64,000 bases of DNA. Source: an uncultured Sutterella sp. GTDB taxonomy: Bacteria > Pseudomonadota > Gammaproteobacteria > Burkholderiales > Burkholderiaceae_F. Both the position numbers and the translations under genes were made by a program. Every line of letters starts with the position of its first letter. Within the stretch, counting starts at the first letter, position 1. The DNA is taken from positions 1-64,000 of the forward strand of contig UPZS01000003.1 in NCBI GenBank assembly GCA_900538905.1, read 5' to 3'. Below the pieces are notes generated by a model, which saw only the letters and a program-made list of their open reading frames with translations, had not been told where the DNA came from and searched no databases. Shown piece by piece: positions 15,605 to 24,152 of this stretch.

Positions 15605-16249
15605 TTAGTCTTGCAACCGAGCCCTGGACTCGGCATTGGCGATGGCATTTCTGAGCGCTCTTTGCTGAGCGGGTGCAACGCCCGCATCAAGCAGCATCTT
15701 CCAGTGGCTGACGGCTTCGTCATAACGTTGATGCATAAACGCATCCTCCCCGAGGAGCATTCGCGTCTGCACATCCAGCGCATTGATCGACAAAGCGCGC
15801 TCGATCACACGGTGAGTTTCGGCAGTTATCACTCTGGCGTCGCGATAGTACATCGCACGCGCGAGTCTCCCGAGTGCCTCCGCACTTTCTCCGCCCACCT
15901 TGATGAATTCGTTGAAAACCTCAACGGCCTCATCGTATTGGCCTGCTTCGTAAAGCGCTTCGGCCAACTCCGATTGCGCCCGCGCATTGTTGGGCATGTT
16001 TTTCACCATGCGCCGCGCTTCGGCAATCTTTGCTGCGAGCATGTAGTTCGTCTCAACCCCCGTTTGCTCGTTCTGCCAGTCGGCATACCTACCGAAACCG
16101 GCATAAACGGCAACGCTTGATGCGAGTACAAGAACTGCAAACCCGACCGTTAGCGGCATTGAGCGAAATTTGACGCGGTACGCATACACCCCGAGCAGAA
16201 ATGCAAAGAGTGCGGCAGTCAATGCAATCAAAACGTCCAAGCCGTTCAC
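15605..16249 (-). CDS. CcmI/NrfG-like TPR protein for cytochrome c maturation
   Basis: The 214-residue protein has two N-terminal membrane segments (about 5-25 and 33-51) and a tetratricopeptide-repeat domain (about 75-200) with motifs such as ARAQSELAEALYEAGQYDEAVEVF and MLLGEDAFMHQRYDEAVSHW. CcmI and NrfG use such domains to hold apocytochrome C-termini for the heme lyase. In this locus it would complete the CcmF/CcmH set encoded downstream and guide the CX15CH-containing MccA. The start is a GTG with AAGG 7-8 bases upstream. It is the first of the maturation genes but is separated from ccmF by the mccCD and nos genes. Confidence 0.8.
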   Translation of the reverse strand: MNGLDVLIALTAALFAFLLGVYAYRVKFRSMPLTVGFAVLVLASSVAVYAGFGRYADWQNEQTGVETNYMLAAKIAEARRMVKNMPNNARAQSELAEALYEAGQYDEAVEVFNEFIKVGGESAEALGRLARAMYYRDARVITAETHRVIERALSINALDVQTRMLLGEDAFMHQRYDEAVSHWKMLLDAGVAPAQQRALRNAIANAESRARLQD

Positions 16250-16318
16250 GAAAATGCCTTCACTTTGTTAAAGAGCTTGTTTATTGCTCAGAAAGTCAAG
16301 TCGTCATCACCAGCACAT

Positions 16319-17086
16319 TTATTTGTGCGGGTTGGGCATACCGTTGATCACGGTCTTACCCATGCCTTGATGGGCTCCGACTTTTTCGACCTTGATCAGT
16401 TCCAGTTCAAAGATCAGCGGAGATTCCGGGGGGATCTGACCGGCACCGAATTCGCCGTAAGCAAGGTTCGCAGGAATCGTGAAACGGAACTGCGCACCTT
16501 CCTTCATCAGCTTCAGGCCTTCTTCCAGACCCGGAATAATGCTCATGACCACGAAACGGGCAGGCTGCTTGGCCTCATACGTGCTTTCAAACACCGTGCC
16601 GTCCATGAGTTTGCCCGTATAACCGACAGTGACCACGTCCTCAATGCGAGGCGTTGCGCCGGACCCCTTTCTGAGCACCTCATACTGCAGGCCGCTCTTC
16701 GTAACCGTCACGCCCTTTTTCTTAGCGTTTTCGGCGAGGAACTTGGTGGCCTTGGCCTTGTTTTCCTTGGCCATTTTCTCCTTGGCAGCCACATCCAGCT
16801 TATTGAGCTTTTCAGCGCGGCTGTTGAGGAACTTCAGCATGTCTTCGTCAGAAAGTTTGCTTTTTCCGCGAATCGCATCCTGGAAGCCCTGTTCAATAAG
16901 AGCCATGTCAGCCGACAAGCCGAGCTTGCTCTGCTTGTAGATCTGATCAGAGAGGTAGTTTCCGACCGATGCCCCCATGCTGTAGGACTCTTTGGCCTGC
17001 TGCGTGTCAAGTTCGCCAGCGAAAGCAACGGTACCGGCACACATCAGAACGGAGGCCGTCAGCACGATTTTCTTGAGGGATTGCAT
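16319..17086 (-). CDS. mccB: MccB, periplasmic FKBP-type peptidyl-prolyl isomerase
   Basis: The 255-residue protein has a signal peptide (cleavage about AFA), a FkpA-like helical dimerisation domain (about 25-140, ending in the Lys-rich MAKENKAKATKFLAEN segment) and a C-terminal FKBP domain (about 150-240) with VTVGYTGKLMDGTVFESTY, IPGLEEGL, IPANLAYGEFG and PLIFELELIKV. It catalyses proline isomerisation during periplasmic folding. The Wolinella mcc operon has a peptidyl-prolyl isomerase gene (mccB) next to mccA, and this gene matches that role for the octaheme cytochrome. Confidence 0.9.
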   Translation of the reverse strand: MQSLKKIVLTASVLMCAGTVAFAGELDTQQAKESYSMGASVGNYLSDQIYKQSKLGLSADMALIEQGFQDAIRGKSKLSDEDMLKFLNSRAEKLNKLDVAAKEKMAKENKAKATKFLAENAKKKGVTVTKSGLQYEVLRKGSGATPRIEDVVTVGYTGKLMDGTVFESTYEAKQPARFVVMSIIPGLEEGLKLMKEGAQFRFTIPANLAYGEFGAGQIPPESPLIFELELIKVEKVGAHQGMGKTVINGMPNPHK

Positions 17087-17185
17087 TGTGGTTTCTTTCT
17101 TCAGTTAATACAGTTCACCCGCAGTACTCTTCCAAAACTGGAATCGAGTACTGCGCAAAAGCTTGCTTGGTTTATTGCCGCTTCT

Positions 17186-17611
17186 TTATGGAAGCTCAAC
17201 TTGCCGCCCCGTAAGCTTCCAGCCATAGATTCCATCGGGCATCTGCCACACGTTGGTGTAGCCGAGTTTCATGGTCTCATAGGCTGCAATCTGACTGGAA
17301 CTGCACAAGCGATTTGCGCAATAAAACACAATCAGTGTGTTCTTATCCTTGGGAAGGAGCTTCTTCCAGTTGCCGACGTTAAAAAACACCGCTCCTGGAA
17401 TGTAACCCTCAGCCCAGAGCTCGAGCGTATTGACATCAAAGATGCGCACACCGGGCTCCATAAAGAGCTGTTCGGCCTCGGGAATCGAGACTTGTCTGAC
17501 TTTGTAGACATATTCCTCGGCCGCTTCCAAAGGAGCATCCCCGCCGGCAAAGCCGAGCATCGGGATTGCTAGAAGCGCACAGACCGCAAGATTTTGCAGT
17601 TGTTTTTTCAT
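17186..17611 (-). CDS. exported single-domain rhodanese in the sulfite locus
   Basis: The 141-residue protein has a cleavable signal (LAVCALLAIPMLGFA) and one rhodanese domain with IFDVNTLELWAEGYIPGA and an active-site loop VFYCANRLCSSS. The loop cysteine at its start is the expected sulfur acceptor, and the loop contains a second cysteine five residues later. Periplasmic rhodaneses move sulfane sulfur; near a sulfite reductase it could handle sulfide, polysulfide or thiosulfate. It lies 108 bases after mccA, behind a stable hairpin, and 99 bases before mccB, suggesting lower expression than mccA. The ATG before KKQLQN was chosen; an upstream TTG is in frame. Confidence 0.85.
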   Translation of the reverse strand: MKKQLQNLAVCALLAIPMLGFAGGDAPLEAAEEYVYKVRQVSIPEAEQLFMEPGVRIFDVNTLELWAEGYIPGAVFFNVGNWKKLLPKDKNTLIVFYCANRLCSSSQIAAYETMKLGYTNVWQMPDGIYGWKLTGRQVELP

Positions 17612-17651
17612 TTCGTGTTCCAATGAACCTGTTTTTCCATCTGACCCTCGA

Positions 17652-17683
17652 AGCGAAGGGAGTTTTGAGTCACTCCCTTCGCT
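17652..17683. repeat. 12-bp perfect hairpin after mccA
   Basis: AGCGAAGGGAGT (17652-17663) pairs with ACTCCCTTCGCT (17672-17683) around an 8-base loop, 36 bases past the mccA stop. There is no T-run on the minus strand, so it is more likely a message-stabilising or partial-termination hairpin that raises mccA output over the genes behind it. Confidence 0.7.
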
Positions 17684-17719
17684 CGAGAATAGGAGATCAA
17701 GGTTTACTAGTCGCTTAGA

Positions 17720-19774
17720 TTACTTCTTGGCTTCAGTCTTGATGAGCGGGAAGTTGCCGTTATCAAGAATCTTCTGAGCCTGCGTCAAGTAGGCGTTAGC
17801 GGTATCAACGCGCTGCTTGAGGTAATCGGGAGCGTGAACACCCCAGGAACCGTCTTCTTCAACCTGCTTGGTGATGTCGGCAGCCTTGTCGACGAGCAGC
17901 ATGATTTCGGTCTTGGCTTCAACCGTGAGCTTGGTGACTTCCAGAAGCTTGTTGATGCGTTCCAGAGCAGCCTTGGCGGTCTTGAAGCCGTCCTTGACCG
18001 GGTTCTGCCACTTCATGACTTCACCGTAGATGACCTTCTGATCACCGTACTGCAGGCCCTTTTCGAGTTCGGACAGGAACAGGCTATGGCAACCCTTGTT
18101 GTCCATCACACCCTTTTCAGCGTTGGCCGTACGGGCGCAGGACCACATCAGGTCAACGTAGCCATGGCCTTCTTCGTCACGTGCAACGTGCCAGCCCTTG
18201 GAGTTGGAAGCACGAGACTGACCGGCACCCGGGTTCATCATCTTCTTTTCCGGATCGACTTCGATCTTGAAGAGGTGAGAACGACGGACGGCGTCGAAGC
18301 CGGCCATGTCAGGACGCTGGATAGCCGTGAAGTTTTCGCAGCTCATCGTGAACGGCATATGGCAGTCCACGCAGTCCATCTTCTTGTGGGTGTTGGTGTT
18401 AGCAACAACGTCGGCCTGGGTCTTGTGGCAGTCCTGGCAGGTCTGACGGATGGCGGGCTTGGTGTAGTAGTCCTTCCAATCGTTGCTGGTCACTTCGTGC
18501 GGATCGTGGCAGGTCACGCAACGCATACCCTTTTCATAGTGCTTGGACATCATGAGCTGAGAGCCTTCGGTACCGCAGGACGGGCAAGAAGACTTCGTCT
18601 TGATGTTGAAGCCCTTTTCAAGCTTGCCCTGAGCGGACGGAAGCTTGTAGTCGCTTTCGACGAAGTTGGAACGCTGGTGGCAACGTTCGCAGTTCGTCTG
18701 GAAGCCGTTGGATTCAGCGCCAACCAAGTGGCCGCCGGCACCGTGGCATTCTTCGCAGGAAATACCGCGAGAAATCGTGTGCTTCTGCAGTTCCTTGGCG
18801 TTGCCAAGAGCCTTGAAGAATTCGTCCTTAGACTTAAAGTCAAACTTGAACGAGTGGCAGACTTCGCAGTAGGAGGTAGCGGACTGGAACAACAGAGTCT
18901 GTTCGTAGGTCGAACCGTAGGAGGTCATACCCCACTGGTGCGAAGCCGACGGACCGAACTTGCTCAATTCAGTCGGGAAATCAGGAATAACCTTCTGAAT
19001 TTCCTTGGCCTTTTCGGGGGTGAGCCACTGTGCCCAACCGCGGGAGAACTGGTTGCCGCCGGCAACAATCGTACCGGAGAGGTCACTCAGAAGACCGTCA
19101 CGGACGTGGTAGGAACCACGAACCAGCCACTTGTCGATGAAGCCATACTTCGTGCGCGGCGTACCGACGGTCACGTAAATGTCGTCAGGCATGATGCCAT
19201 CAGGCAGAATCGAAGCCTGAGAGCCATAAAGCTTCTTCTTCAGATCGTTGTTGACTTCGGGATGTTCGCCCGGGAAGCGCAACGTCTGAGCATGACGCGA
19301 TCTCTTCCACTTCTGGTACTGGATCGCATGGCATTCACCGCAGCGTTCCGGACCGACGAAGCGGTTCGGGAAGTCCAGCACGGACTTGGCAGCCAGGCGG
19401 TACTGGGAAGCGCTCGGACGGCCGCCGGCAAGCTTCGAATAGGTCTGAGCATTACCTTCCGTCAAGAATTCCGAACCACGGGTCGAAATCTTGTACACAC
19501 CCTTGATGGCGCCTTTTTCAGCATACTTAAACACCGGGTGATTCTGGAAAAGGTAGTCCCACATTTCCTTTTCTTGGACGATGTAGTCCTGGAGCGTCTT
19601 GACGCCCATTTCCTTTTCAGTCGTAGACGGATTGTCCCAAACCTTCTGCGTAATGGTATTCACGGTCTTGGTGCCGAGGCCAGGGCCCGTAGAGGCAGCT
19701 TGTACACCAGACGCAACCAAAGCAGCGGAGCAAAACAGCGTTGCAGCCGCCGTTTTGATCATTTTTGTTGTCAT
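17720..19774 (-). CDS. mccA: MccA/SirA-type octaheme cytochrome c sulfite reductase
   Basis: The 684-residue periplasmic protein has a signal peptide cleaved near VQA-AS. Seven CXXCH heme sites are at residues 145, 303, 340, 362, 419, 446 and 468. An eighth site is C546-X15-C562-H563, the CX15CH motif that defines MccA/SirA dissimilatory sulfite reductases. These enzymes reduce sulfite to sulfide with six electrons at a heme-copper centre. Extra cysteines in the mature protein are C397 and C400 (CPSC) and C479, candidates for the two Cu(I) ligands. The C-terminal 100 residues are helical. A strong AGGAG lies 6 bases before the ATG. It heads the locus and is followed by its isomerase, electron-donor and maturation genes. 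NrfA and hydroxylamine oxidoreductase were considered and excluded by the CX15CH motif and neighbours. Confidence 0.96.
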   Translation of the reverse strand: MTTKMIKTAAATLFCSAALVASGVQAASTGPGLGTKTVNTITQKVWDNPSTTEKEMGVKTLQDYIVQEKEMWDYLFQNHPVFKYAEKGAIKGVYKISTRGSEFLTEGNAQTYSKLAGGRPSASQYRLAAKSVLDFPNRFVGPERCGECHAIQYQKWKRSRHAQTLRFPGEHPEVNNDLKKKLYGSQASILPDGIMPDDIYVTVGTPRTKYGFIDKWLVRGSYHVRDGLLSDLSGTIVAGGNQFSRGWAQWLTPEKAKEIQKVIPDFPTELSKFGPSASHQWGMTSYGSTYEQTLLFQSATSYCEVCHSFKFDFKSKDEFFKALGNAKELQKHTISRGISCEECHGAGGHLVGAESNGFQTNCERCHQRSNFVESDYKLPSAQGKLEKGFNIKTKSSCPSCGTEGSQLMMSKHYEKGMRCVTCHDPHEVTSNDWKDYYTKPAIRQTCQDCHKTQADVVANTNTHKKMDCVDCHMPFTMSCENFTAIQRPDMAGFDAVRRSHLFKIEVDPEKKMMNPGAGQSRASNSKGWHVARDEEGHGYVDLMWSCARTANAEKGVMDNKGCHSLFLSELEKGLQYGDQKVIYGEVMKWQNPVKDGFKTAKAALERINKLLEVTKLTVEAKTEIMLLVDKAADITKQVEEDGSWGVHAPDYLKQRVDTANAYLTQAQKILDNGNFPLIKTEAKK

Positions 19775-19957
19775 CTCAATCTCCTAAATCTTTTTTAAAC
19801 CCCTGCCGTCGGGGGAGACAGCAGAAGCGCCGCAATACCTTGAGGCATCGCGAGCGCTGTAAGACTACCTTAAGACTTCCTTCAGGTAGGTTGGAGTTTT
19901 GTCGCAATCCAAAGGGAGATTGATTAAAGTCGAAACGGCCTCATCGCCTATTATTTG

Positions 19958-19971
19958 TTGATTTACATCAA
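19958..19971. promoter_or_regulatory. perfect FNR-type binding site upstream of mccA
   Basis: TTGATTTACATCAA matches the FNR/CRP-family consensus TTGAT-N4-ATCAA at every defined base. It lies about 187 bases before the mccA ATG. Anaerobic activation of the sulfite locus is the natural inference. Confidence 0.75.
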
Positions 19972-19998
19972 TAAAAAATCAGCTCTTAACAATAAGAC

Positions 19999-20016
19999 CT
20001 ACTCACTAATGAGTAG
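19999..20016. promoter_or_regulatory. 18-base palindrome upstream of mccA, possible operator
   Basis: CTACTCA and TGAGTAG form perfect 7-base arms around CTAA. It lies 27 bases from the FNR-type site, on the side away from mccA. No known regulator is assigned. Confidence 0.5.
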
Positions 20017-20131
20017 TGAAATTATAAATGCCTTCTTTTGGAACATCGCTTCGTCATCCTGTTGAGGGTTAACCCAGGAAATACGAAGACTGCAAATAAA
20101 GTCTTGTTCTAACAGACTTTCCGCATTGTTT

Positions 20132-20145
20132 TTGACCTAAGTCAA
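20132..20145. promoter_or_regulatory. FNR/Dnr-like palindrome TTGAC-N4-GTCAA
   Basis: TTGACCTAAGTCAA has perfect 5-base arms and overlaps the stop codon of the 20142 gene. It is a weaker match to the FNR family (GTCAA variant) about 170 bases from the perfect site. Confidence 0.4.
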
Positions 20146-20528
20146 AGGTCCTTGTGTCGAATTTCTTCCACAACAACAGCATCTTCGACAACTGTCACGC
20201 GCTTGATGCCCGTGCGGGCCGTTCCGGCCTTAAGGTCAGGTTCGTCCTGCACCGTCTGCTGCTGGGGCTGCTCCTCTTGAGGTCGTGCGCGGCGACGCAA
20301 TATTTCTTCGGCCTGCTTTTGCATCTGAGCAAAAGGATCGCCGTAGCGCCAGCGGCAGTAGGCGCCGTAAAGCGCAATGCCCGCCACGATCAAAAGAGCG
20401 ATCACGAAAAGCCCGCCGATCACGGGCAACAACAAAATCCCCAAGCCGATAATGCCTGCTATGACAACGGCGGAGGCCAGGAAGGTTACGATGGGATTGA
20501 CGGGGCGGCCGTTGATGTAGAGAGCCAT
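20142..20528 (-). CDS. small membrane protein of unknown function
   Basis: I do not recognise a named family for this 128-residue protein. Residues 12-58 form one or two membrane segments (IVTFLASAVVIAGIIGLGILLLPVIGG and FVIALLIVAGIALYG), followed by an amphipathic, Arg/Gln/Glu-rich cytoplasmic helix and a charged tail. A good AAGGA site precedes the ATG by about 9 bases, so the frame is likely real. It reads towards mccA, with the locus control region after its stop. Whether it contributes to mccA transcription by readthrough cannot be told; no terminator was seen after it. Confidence 0.65.
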   Translation of the reverse strand: MALYINGRPVNPIVTFLASAVVIAGIIGLGILLLPVIGGLFVIALLIVAGIALYGAYCRWRYGDPFAQMQKQAEEILRRRARPQEEQPQQQTVQDEPDLKAGTARTGIKRVTVVEDAVVVEEIRHKDL

Positions 20529-20924
20529 GCTCGCAGTTCCTTGTTCTGTAGAGGTGCTTTAAGGTGTGCGCTCAGTGTACCGATGCACACCTGGCAAGTG
20601 CGTATGTTTCTATCGCAGTTGGCAACCGTTTGTTTCGGCTGTTTATTCTTTATATGGAGACGTGCCATAGCTTTTTCCAGTACTTGCTGATTGTCTTCGT
20701 TGATGAACAGTTGGTAAAGGCACGACTTTTGTCATATGTTCTTCACAAATCCATTATTATTCGCTCTCCAACGAAATTTCATGATCCGACAGACCTCTCG
20801 GTTTGTGTCGCCGTGCGTCTATCGCCGCCCATTCCGGCCCGCCTTCTTCGCTGTCTTACTTGAGGCCCTGGCTGGCGCTCCGAACACCGTGAAATAACAA
20901 TAAAAACGCACGACGGGATCGCAC
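20529..20924. other. divergent intergenic region upstream of folE2
   Basis: These 396 bases contain no convincing gene. An 8-bp inverted repeat (AGGTGTGC 20562-20569 with GCACACCT 20585-20592) lies in the leader of the leftward gene. A candidate rightward promoter for folE2 is listed separately. I looked for a folate or zinc (Zur) control element and saw none that I could support. Confidence 0.5.
20729..20757 (+). promoter_or_regulatory. candidate sigma70 promoter of folE2
   Basis: TTGTCA (20729-20734), a 17-base spacer and CATTAT (20752-20757). Five of six and four of six bases match consensus. It lies about 165 bases upstream of the folE2 start. Confidence 0.4.
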
Positions 20925-21737
20925 TTGACTGTTATTGATATGGATAAGACCAGCAATGCCCTGCCCGACGTTCAGAATTTGATGGACGGGCGCAATATTC
21001 CGATCGACCGCGTCGGCATCCGCGGCCTTACTGTCCCCCTGCAGGTGCAAAGCGTCAAGGGCGCCCAGCCCACCGTCGCCAATGTGTGCATGTGCGTGGG
21101 ACTTCCTGCCGACAAGCGTGGCACGCATATGTCGCGCTTCGTTTCGCTCATTGCCGACAACCATGCTCCGCTTTCAAGCGACATGATGCGTGAAACGCTC
21201 GAAAAAATGCTCACGCTTCTGGAAGCTGAAGAGGGCTACATCGAAATTTCCTGCCCCTTCTTCGTCACCAAGACGAGCCCCATGTCCAAATTGAAGAGCC
21301 TCATGAACTACGACGTACGCTTCCTGGCCGAACGAGTCGGCGGAAAGACACGCGTCATTCAGGAGGTCACCGTTCCAGTCACGAGTCTGTGCCCCTGCAG
21401 CCGCGAAATCAGCGACTATGGTGCCCACAATCAGCGCTCTCACATCGTTGTGGCACTGGAACTGTCCGAACCCATTTCGCTCGAAGAGCAGATCCGCTTT
21501 GCCGAAACGTCCGCCTCGTGCGAACTTTGGAGCCGTCTGAAGCGCAACGATGAAAAGTTCGTCACGGAATTTGCGTACGACCATCCGAAGTTCGTCGAGG
21601 ACATCATCCGCGACGTCTGCAAGCAGCTCAACGCCGACGATCGAGTGCTCTGGTACCGAGCCGAAGCCGAGAACTTTGAATCAATTCATAACCATTCTGC
21701 TTACGCAACGATTTCCCGCGACAAGCGCCTCGCGTAA
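20925..21737 (+). CDS. folE2: GTP cyclohydrolase FolE2 (type IB)
   Basis: The 270-residue enzyme converts GTP to 7,8-dihydroneopterin triphosphate, the first step of folate synthesis. FolE2 hallmarks are visible: LPDVQN near the start, GIRGLTVPLQV, GTHMSRFVSLI, the active-site segment SLCPCSREISDYGAHNQRS with its metal-binding cysteine, and the C-terminal NFESIHNHSAYA. FolE2 enzymes can use several divalent metals and often replace or supplement zinc-dependent FolE. The TTG at 20925 has GGGAT upstream; an ATG at 20940 is in frame but lacks a ribosome site. It stands alone, ended by a hairpin. Confidence 0.93.
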   Translation: MTVIDMDKTSNALPDVQNLMDGRNIPIDRVGIRGLTVPLQVQSVKGAQPTVANVCMCVGLPADKRGTHMSRFVSLIADNHAPLSSDMMRETLEKMLTLLEAEEGYIEISCPFFVTKTSPMSKLKSLMNYDVRFLAERVGGKTRVIQEVTVPVTSLCPCSREISDYGAHNQRSHIVVALELSEPISLEEQIRFAETSASCELWSRLKRNDEKFVTEFAYDHPKFVEDIIRDVCKQLNADDRVLWYRAEAENFESIHNHSAYATISRDKRLA

Positions 21738-21763
21738 AATTCAGGAACATCTCAGGCAGATAG

Positions 21764-21790
21764 GCGGTCGATTCGACCGCCTCTTTGTCA
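21764..21790 (+). terminator. hairpin terminator after folE2
   Basis: AGGCGGTCG and CGACCGCCT form a 9-bp stem (21764-21772, 21776-21784) with a 3-base loop, followed by CTTTGT. The U-tract is weak, so termination may be partial before argS. Confidence 0.55.
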
Positions 21791-21851
21791 TGTCTGCGGC
21801 CAACCTTTCCAAACAGGCTCTCACCCGCTTCATTTCAACGAAGACGAAAAA

Positions 21852-23582
21852 ATGATCGAAGACCAGAAACAGGCTCTCACTGAACTTCTGACCCGTGCCT
21901 TGTCCGCTTGCGGTCTTTCCCAGGAACCCATCCGCCTTGAACGCCCCAAGCAGGCCGGCCACGGTGATCTTGCCAGTACCATCGCACTGCAATGCGCCAA
22001 GAAAGCCGGTAAGAACCCCCGCGAACTCGCCGCGGCTCTGGTCGAAGCCATGAAGCAGGACGCCGCTTTCAGCGACATCCTCTCCGACGTTGAAATTGCC
22101 GGCCCCGGCTTTATCAATTTCCGTTTCTCACAGGAAGCCAAGGTGCGTGCCGTGCGCGATGTGCTGCGTCAGGGTTCCTCCTACGGCACTAGCAAAGCTT
22201 TTGAAGGCAAGAGCGTGCTTCTCGAGTACGTCTCGGCCAACCCCACCGGGCCGCTGCATCTGGGGCACGCTCGTCAGGGGGCTCTAGGCGACGTGCTCTC
22301 CCGCATCATGGCCACGCAGGGCTACCGCGTGATGCGCGAGTTCTACTACAACGACGCCGGCGTTCAGATTCATAATCTCACGATTTCCGTTCAGGCCCGC
22401 GCTAAGGAGCTTGCAGGCGAACAGACCGCCGAAGCTTTCCCCGAAAACGGTTATCACGGCGACTATATCGTTGACATCGCCCGCGACTACTGCGCCAAAA
22501 AGCCTGTCGTCACGACCACAGGTGAAACAATCGAGAGCATGGGCGATACGGCTGATCTTGAATGCATCCGCCGCTACTCTGTGGCTTATCTGCGCAACGA
22601 ACAGGACTCCGACCTCAAGCAGCTCGGCGTTGCCTTCGACAACTTCTATCTCGAAAGCTCGCTGTACACCGACGGCCGTGTGCAGAAGGCCGTTGACGCC
22701 ATGGTGCAAGCCGGTTTCACCTACGAAGCCGACGGTGCTCTGTGGCTGCGCACCACCGATGAAGCATTCAAGGACTTCAAGGACGACAAGGATCGAGTGA
22801 TGCGCAAGAAGGACGGTTACTACACCTACTTCGTGCCTGACGTAGCCTATCACCTGGCCAAGTTCGAACGCGGTTTTGATCGCGCCATTAACATTCAGGG
22901 GTCGGACCACCACGGTACCGTAGCTCGCGTACGCATCGGCTTGCAGGCCGCCTCGAAGACGCTCGGCATCAGCATTCCCAAGACCTTCCCCGAGTACCTT
23001 CTGCACAAGATGCTGTTGGTGGTCAAAGACGGTCAGGAAGTCAAGATGAGCAAGCGCGCTGGCACCTACGTCACGCTGCGCGACCTCGTCGACTGGGTCG
23101 GTCGCGACGCCGCCCGCTTCTTCCTCGTTTCGCGCAAGTCCGATGCCGAATTCGTGTTCGACATCAACTTGGCCTGCTCAAAGTCCGACGAAAACCCGGT
23201 CTACTATCTGCAGTACGCGCACGCCCGCATCTGCTCGGTCCTGCGCCAGGCTCAGGAAAAGGGCTTTGCCATTCCGGCCGAAGCCGAAGCCGCAGAGTTC
23301 AATCTGTCGAGCCTGACCGGCACGGCCGCCACCGCTTTGGCAGCCAAGTTTGCCGGTTACGGCGAAACGCTCGCCGTTGCGGCCCGTGATCTAGCTCCGC
23401 ACCTCATTTGCGTCTACCTGAAGGAACTTGCCGCCGACTTCCACGCGTTCTACAACGCCGAACGCGTGCTCGTCGACAACGAAGCCGAACGCAACGCGCG
23501 CTTGGCCTTGTGCATGGCGGCGCGCCGCGTCCTTGCCAATGGCCTGGAAGTGCTCGGCGTATCCGCTCCCGAACGTATGTAA
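21852..23582 (+). CDS. argS: arginyl-tRNA synthetase
   Basis: The 576-residue class I synthetase charges tRNA-Arg. Visible features are the N-terminal Add-1 domain (about 1-110), the HIGH motif variant in [18 protein letters not shown], the stem contact segment [13 protein letters not shown] corresponding to KMSKS, and the DALR anticodon-binding C-terminus. Length is normal for the family. It starts 114 bases after folE2 and is followed closely by the SPOR-domain gene, with which it probably shares a transcript. The ribosome site is weak (purine-rich GAAGACGAAAAA). Confidence 0.96.
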   Translation: MIEDQKQALTELLTRALSACGLSQEPIRLERPKQAGHGDLASTIALQCAKKAGKNPRELAAALVEAMKQDAAFSDILSDVEIAGPGFINFRFSQEAKVRAVRDVLRQGSSYGTSKAFEGKSVLLEYVSANPTGPLHLGHARQGALGDVLSRIMATQGYRVMREFYYNDAGVQIHNLTISVQARAKELAGEQTAEAFPENGYHGDYIVDIARDYCAKKPVVTTTGETIESMGDTADLECIRRYSVAYLRNEQDSDLKQLGVAFDNFYLESSLYTDGRVQKAVDAMVQAGFTYEADGALWLRTTDEAFKDFKDDKDRVMRKKDGYYTYFVPDVAYHLAKFERGFDRAINIQGSDHHGTVARVRIGLQAASKTLGISIPKTFPEYLLHKMLLVVKDGQEVKMSKRAGTYVTLRDLVDWVGRDAARFFLVSRKSDAEFVFDINLACSKSDENPVYYLQYAHARICSVLRQAQEKGFAIPAEAEAAEFNLSSLTGTAATALAAKFAGYGETLAVAARDLAPHLICVYLKELAADFHAFYNAERVLVDNEAERNARLALCMAARRVLANGLEVLGVSAPERM

Positions 23583-23598
23583 AGAAAACGGAACAAAG

Positions 23599-24123
23599 AT
23601 GACGATGCGTAAATATTCCGGGGCAGCGCTTTTCTGGTCCTTTACGATGGGCGTCGTAACGGCACTCATCCTTGCGGCTGCCGTTTTCATCTTTATTTCG
23701 AATGCTCCGATTCCGTTCGTCAACAAGATTCAGCAGGTGAGCACCTCGGTTGATGAAAAGCTTCTTGACGGCAAGACCATTGATCCGAACAAAAAGCTTT
23801 ACGCCTCCGGCCAGGGCAGCGAACAGACCGAAAGTCAGGTTGCTTCCGTCACGGCCGGCAACATCGATGCTGCCGAAGTGGTTGCAACCGATCGCTACTG
23901 GGTCAACGCCGGCACCTTCTCCGAGTTGCCGGATGCCGAAAAAGTGCGCGGCCAGATTGCCTTTACAGGCAACGACGCTCAAATCGAGTACCGTCGTGAA
24001 GCCGGCAAGCGTGTCTATCGCGTTCGCCTCGGTCCCTTCGACAACGAAACGGCTGCCGAAGAAATTCGACAGACCCTGGCCGACAACGGCATTCAGGGCA
24101 CTGTCATGCATCAACCCAACTAA
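23599..24123 (+). CDS. SPOR-domain membrane protein (FtsN/DedD-like)
   Basis: The 174-residue inner-membrane protein has a short cytoplasmic start, one transmembrane helix (about residues 12-36), a linker and a C-terminal SPOR domain (about 95-170: YWVNAGTFSELPDAEKVRGQI, VRLGPFDNETAAEEIRQTL). SPOR domains bind denuded glycan strands at the division septum. The position directly behind argS is common for ftsN-like genes in proteobacteria. The ATG is 16 bases past argS with GGAA upstream. DsbA is encoded next, probably in the same transcript. Confidence 0.85.
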   Translation: MTMRKYSGAALFWSFTMGVVTALILAAAVFIFISNAPIPFVNKIQQVSTSVDEKLLDGKTIDPNKKLYASGQGSEQTESQVASVTAGNIDAAEVVATDRYWVNAGTFSELPDAEKVRGQIAFTGNDAQIEYRREAGKRVYRVRLGPFDNETAAEEIRQTLADNGIQGTVMHQPN

Positions 24124-24152
24124 ATTTTCGTAAGAGACAAGGACTATCGACC

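Larger units (their letters stand above)
19775..20141. other. control region upstream of mccA
   Basis: This 367-base AT-rich stretch has no gene and holds the presumed promoter of the sulfite locus. It contains an FNR-type palindrome and an 18-base inverted repeat; a second FNR-like palindrome at 20132-20145 overlaps its distal end. All are listed separately. I could not fix a -10/-35 pair with confidence: TTTAAT on the minus strand near 19923 lies a few bases further from the FNR-type site than a standard class II promoter would place it. Confidence 0.55.

Noticed and set aside
16265..17572. 435-codon rightward open frame across mccB and the rhodanese gene
   Set aside because: Antisense shadow; both leftward genes have signal peptides, conserved motifs and starts.
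17720..19774. NrfA nitrite reductase or hydroxylamine oxidoreductase
   Set aside because: NrfA has five hemes and usually a CXXCK site; HAO has a different motif spacing. The CX15CH site and mcc neighbours decide for sulfite reductase.
17834..19798. Long rightward open frame of 654 codons opposite mccA
   Set aside because: It is the antisense of the octaheme cytochrome gene. The translation has no family motifs and the real gene is certain from eight heme motifs.
20529..20924. Riboswitch or Zur-regulated leader of folE2
   Set aside because: No conserved folate, preQ1 or cobalamin motif and no Zur-like palindrome could be recognised; only a modest inverted repeat nearer the opposite gene.
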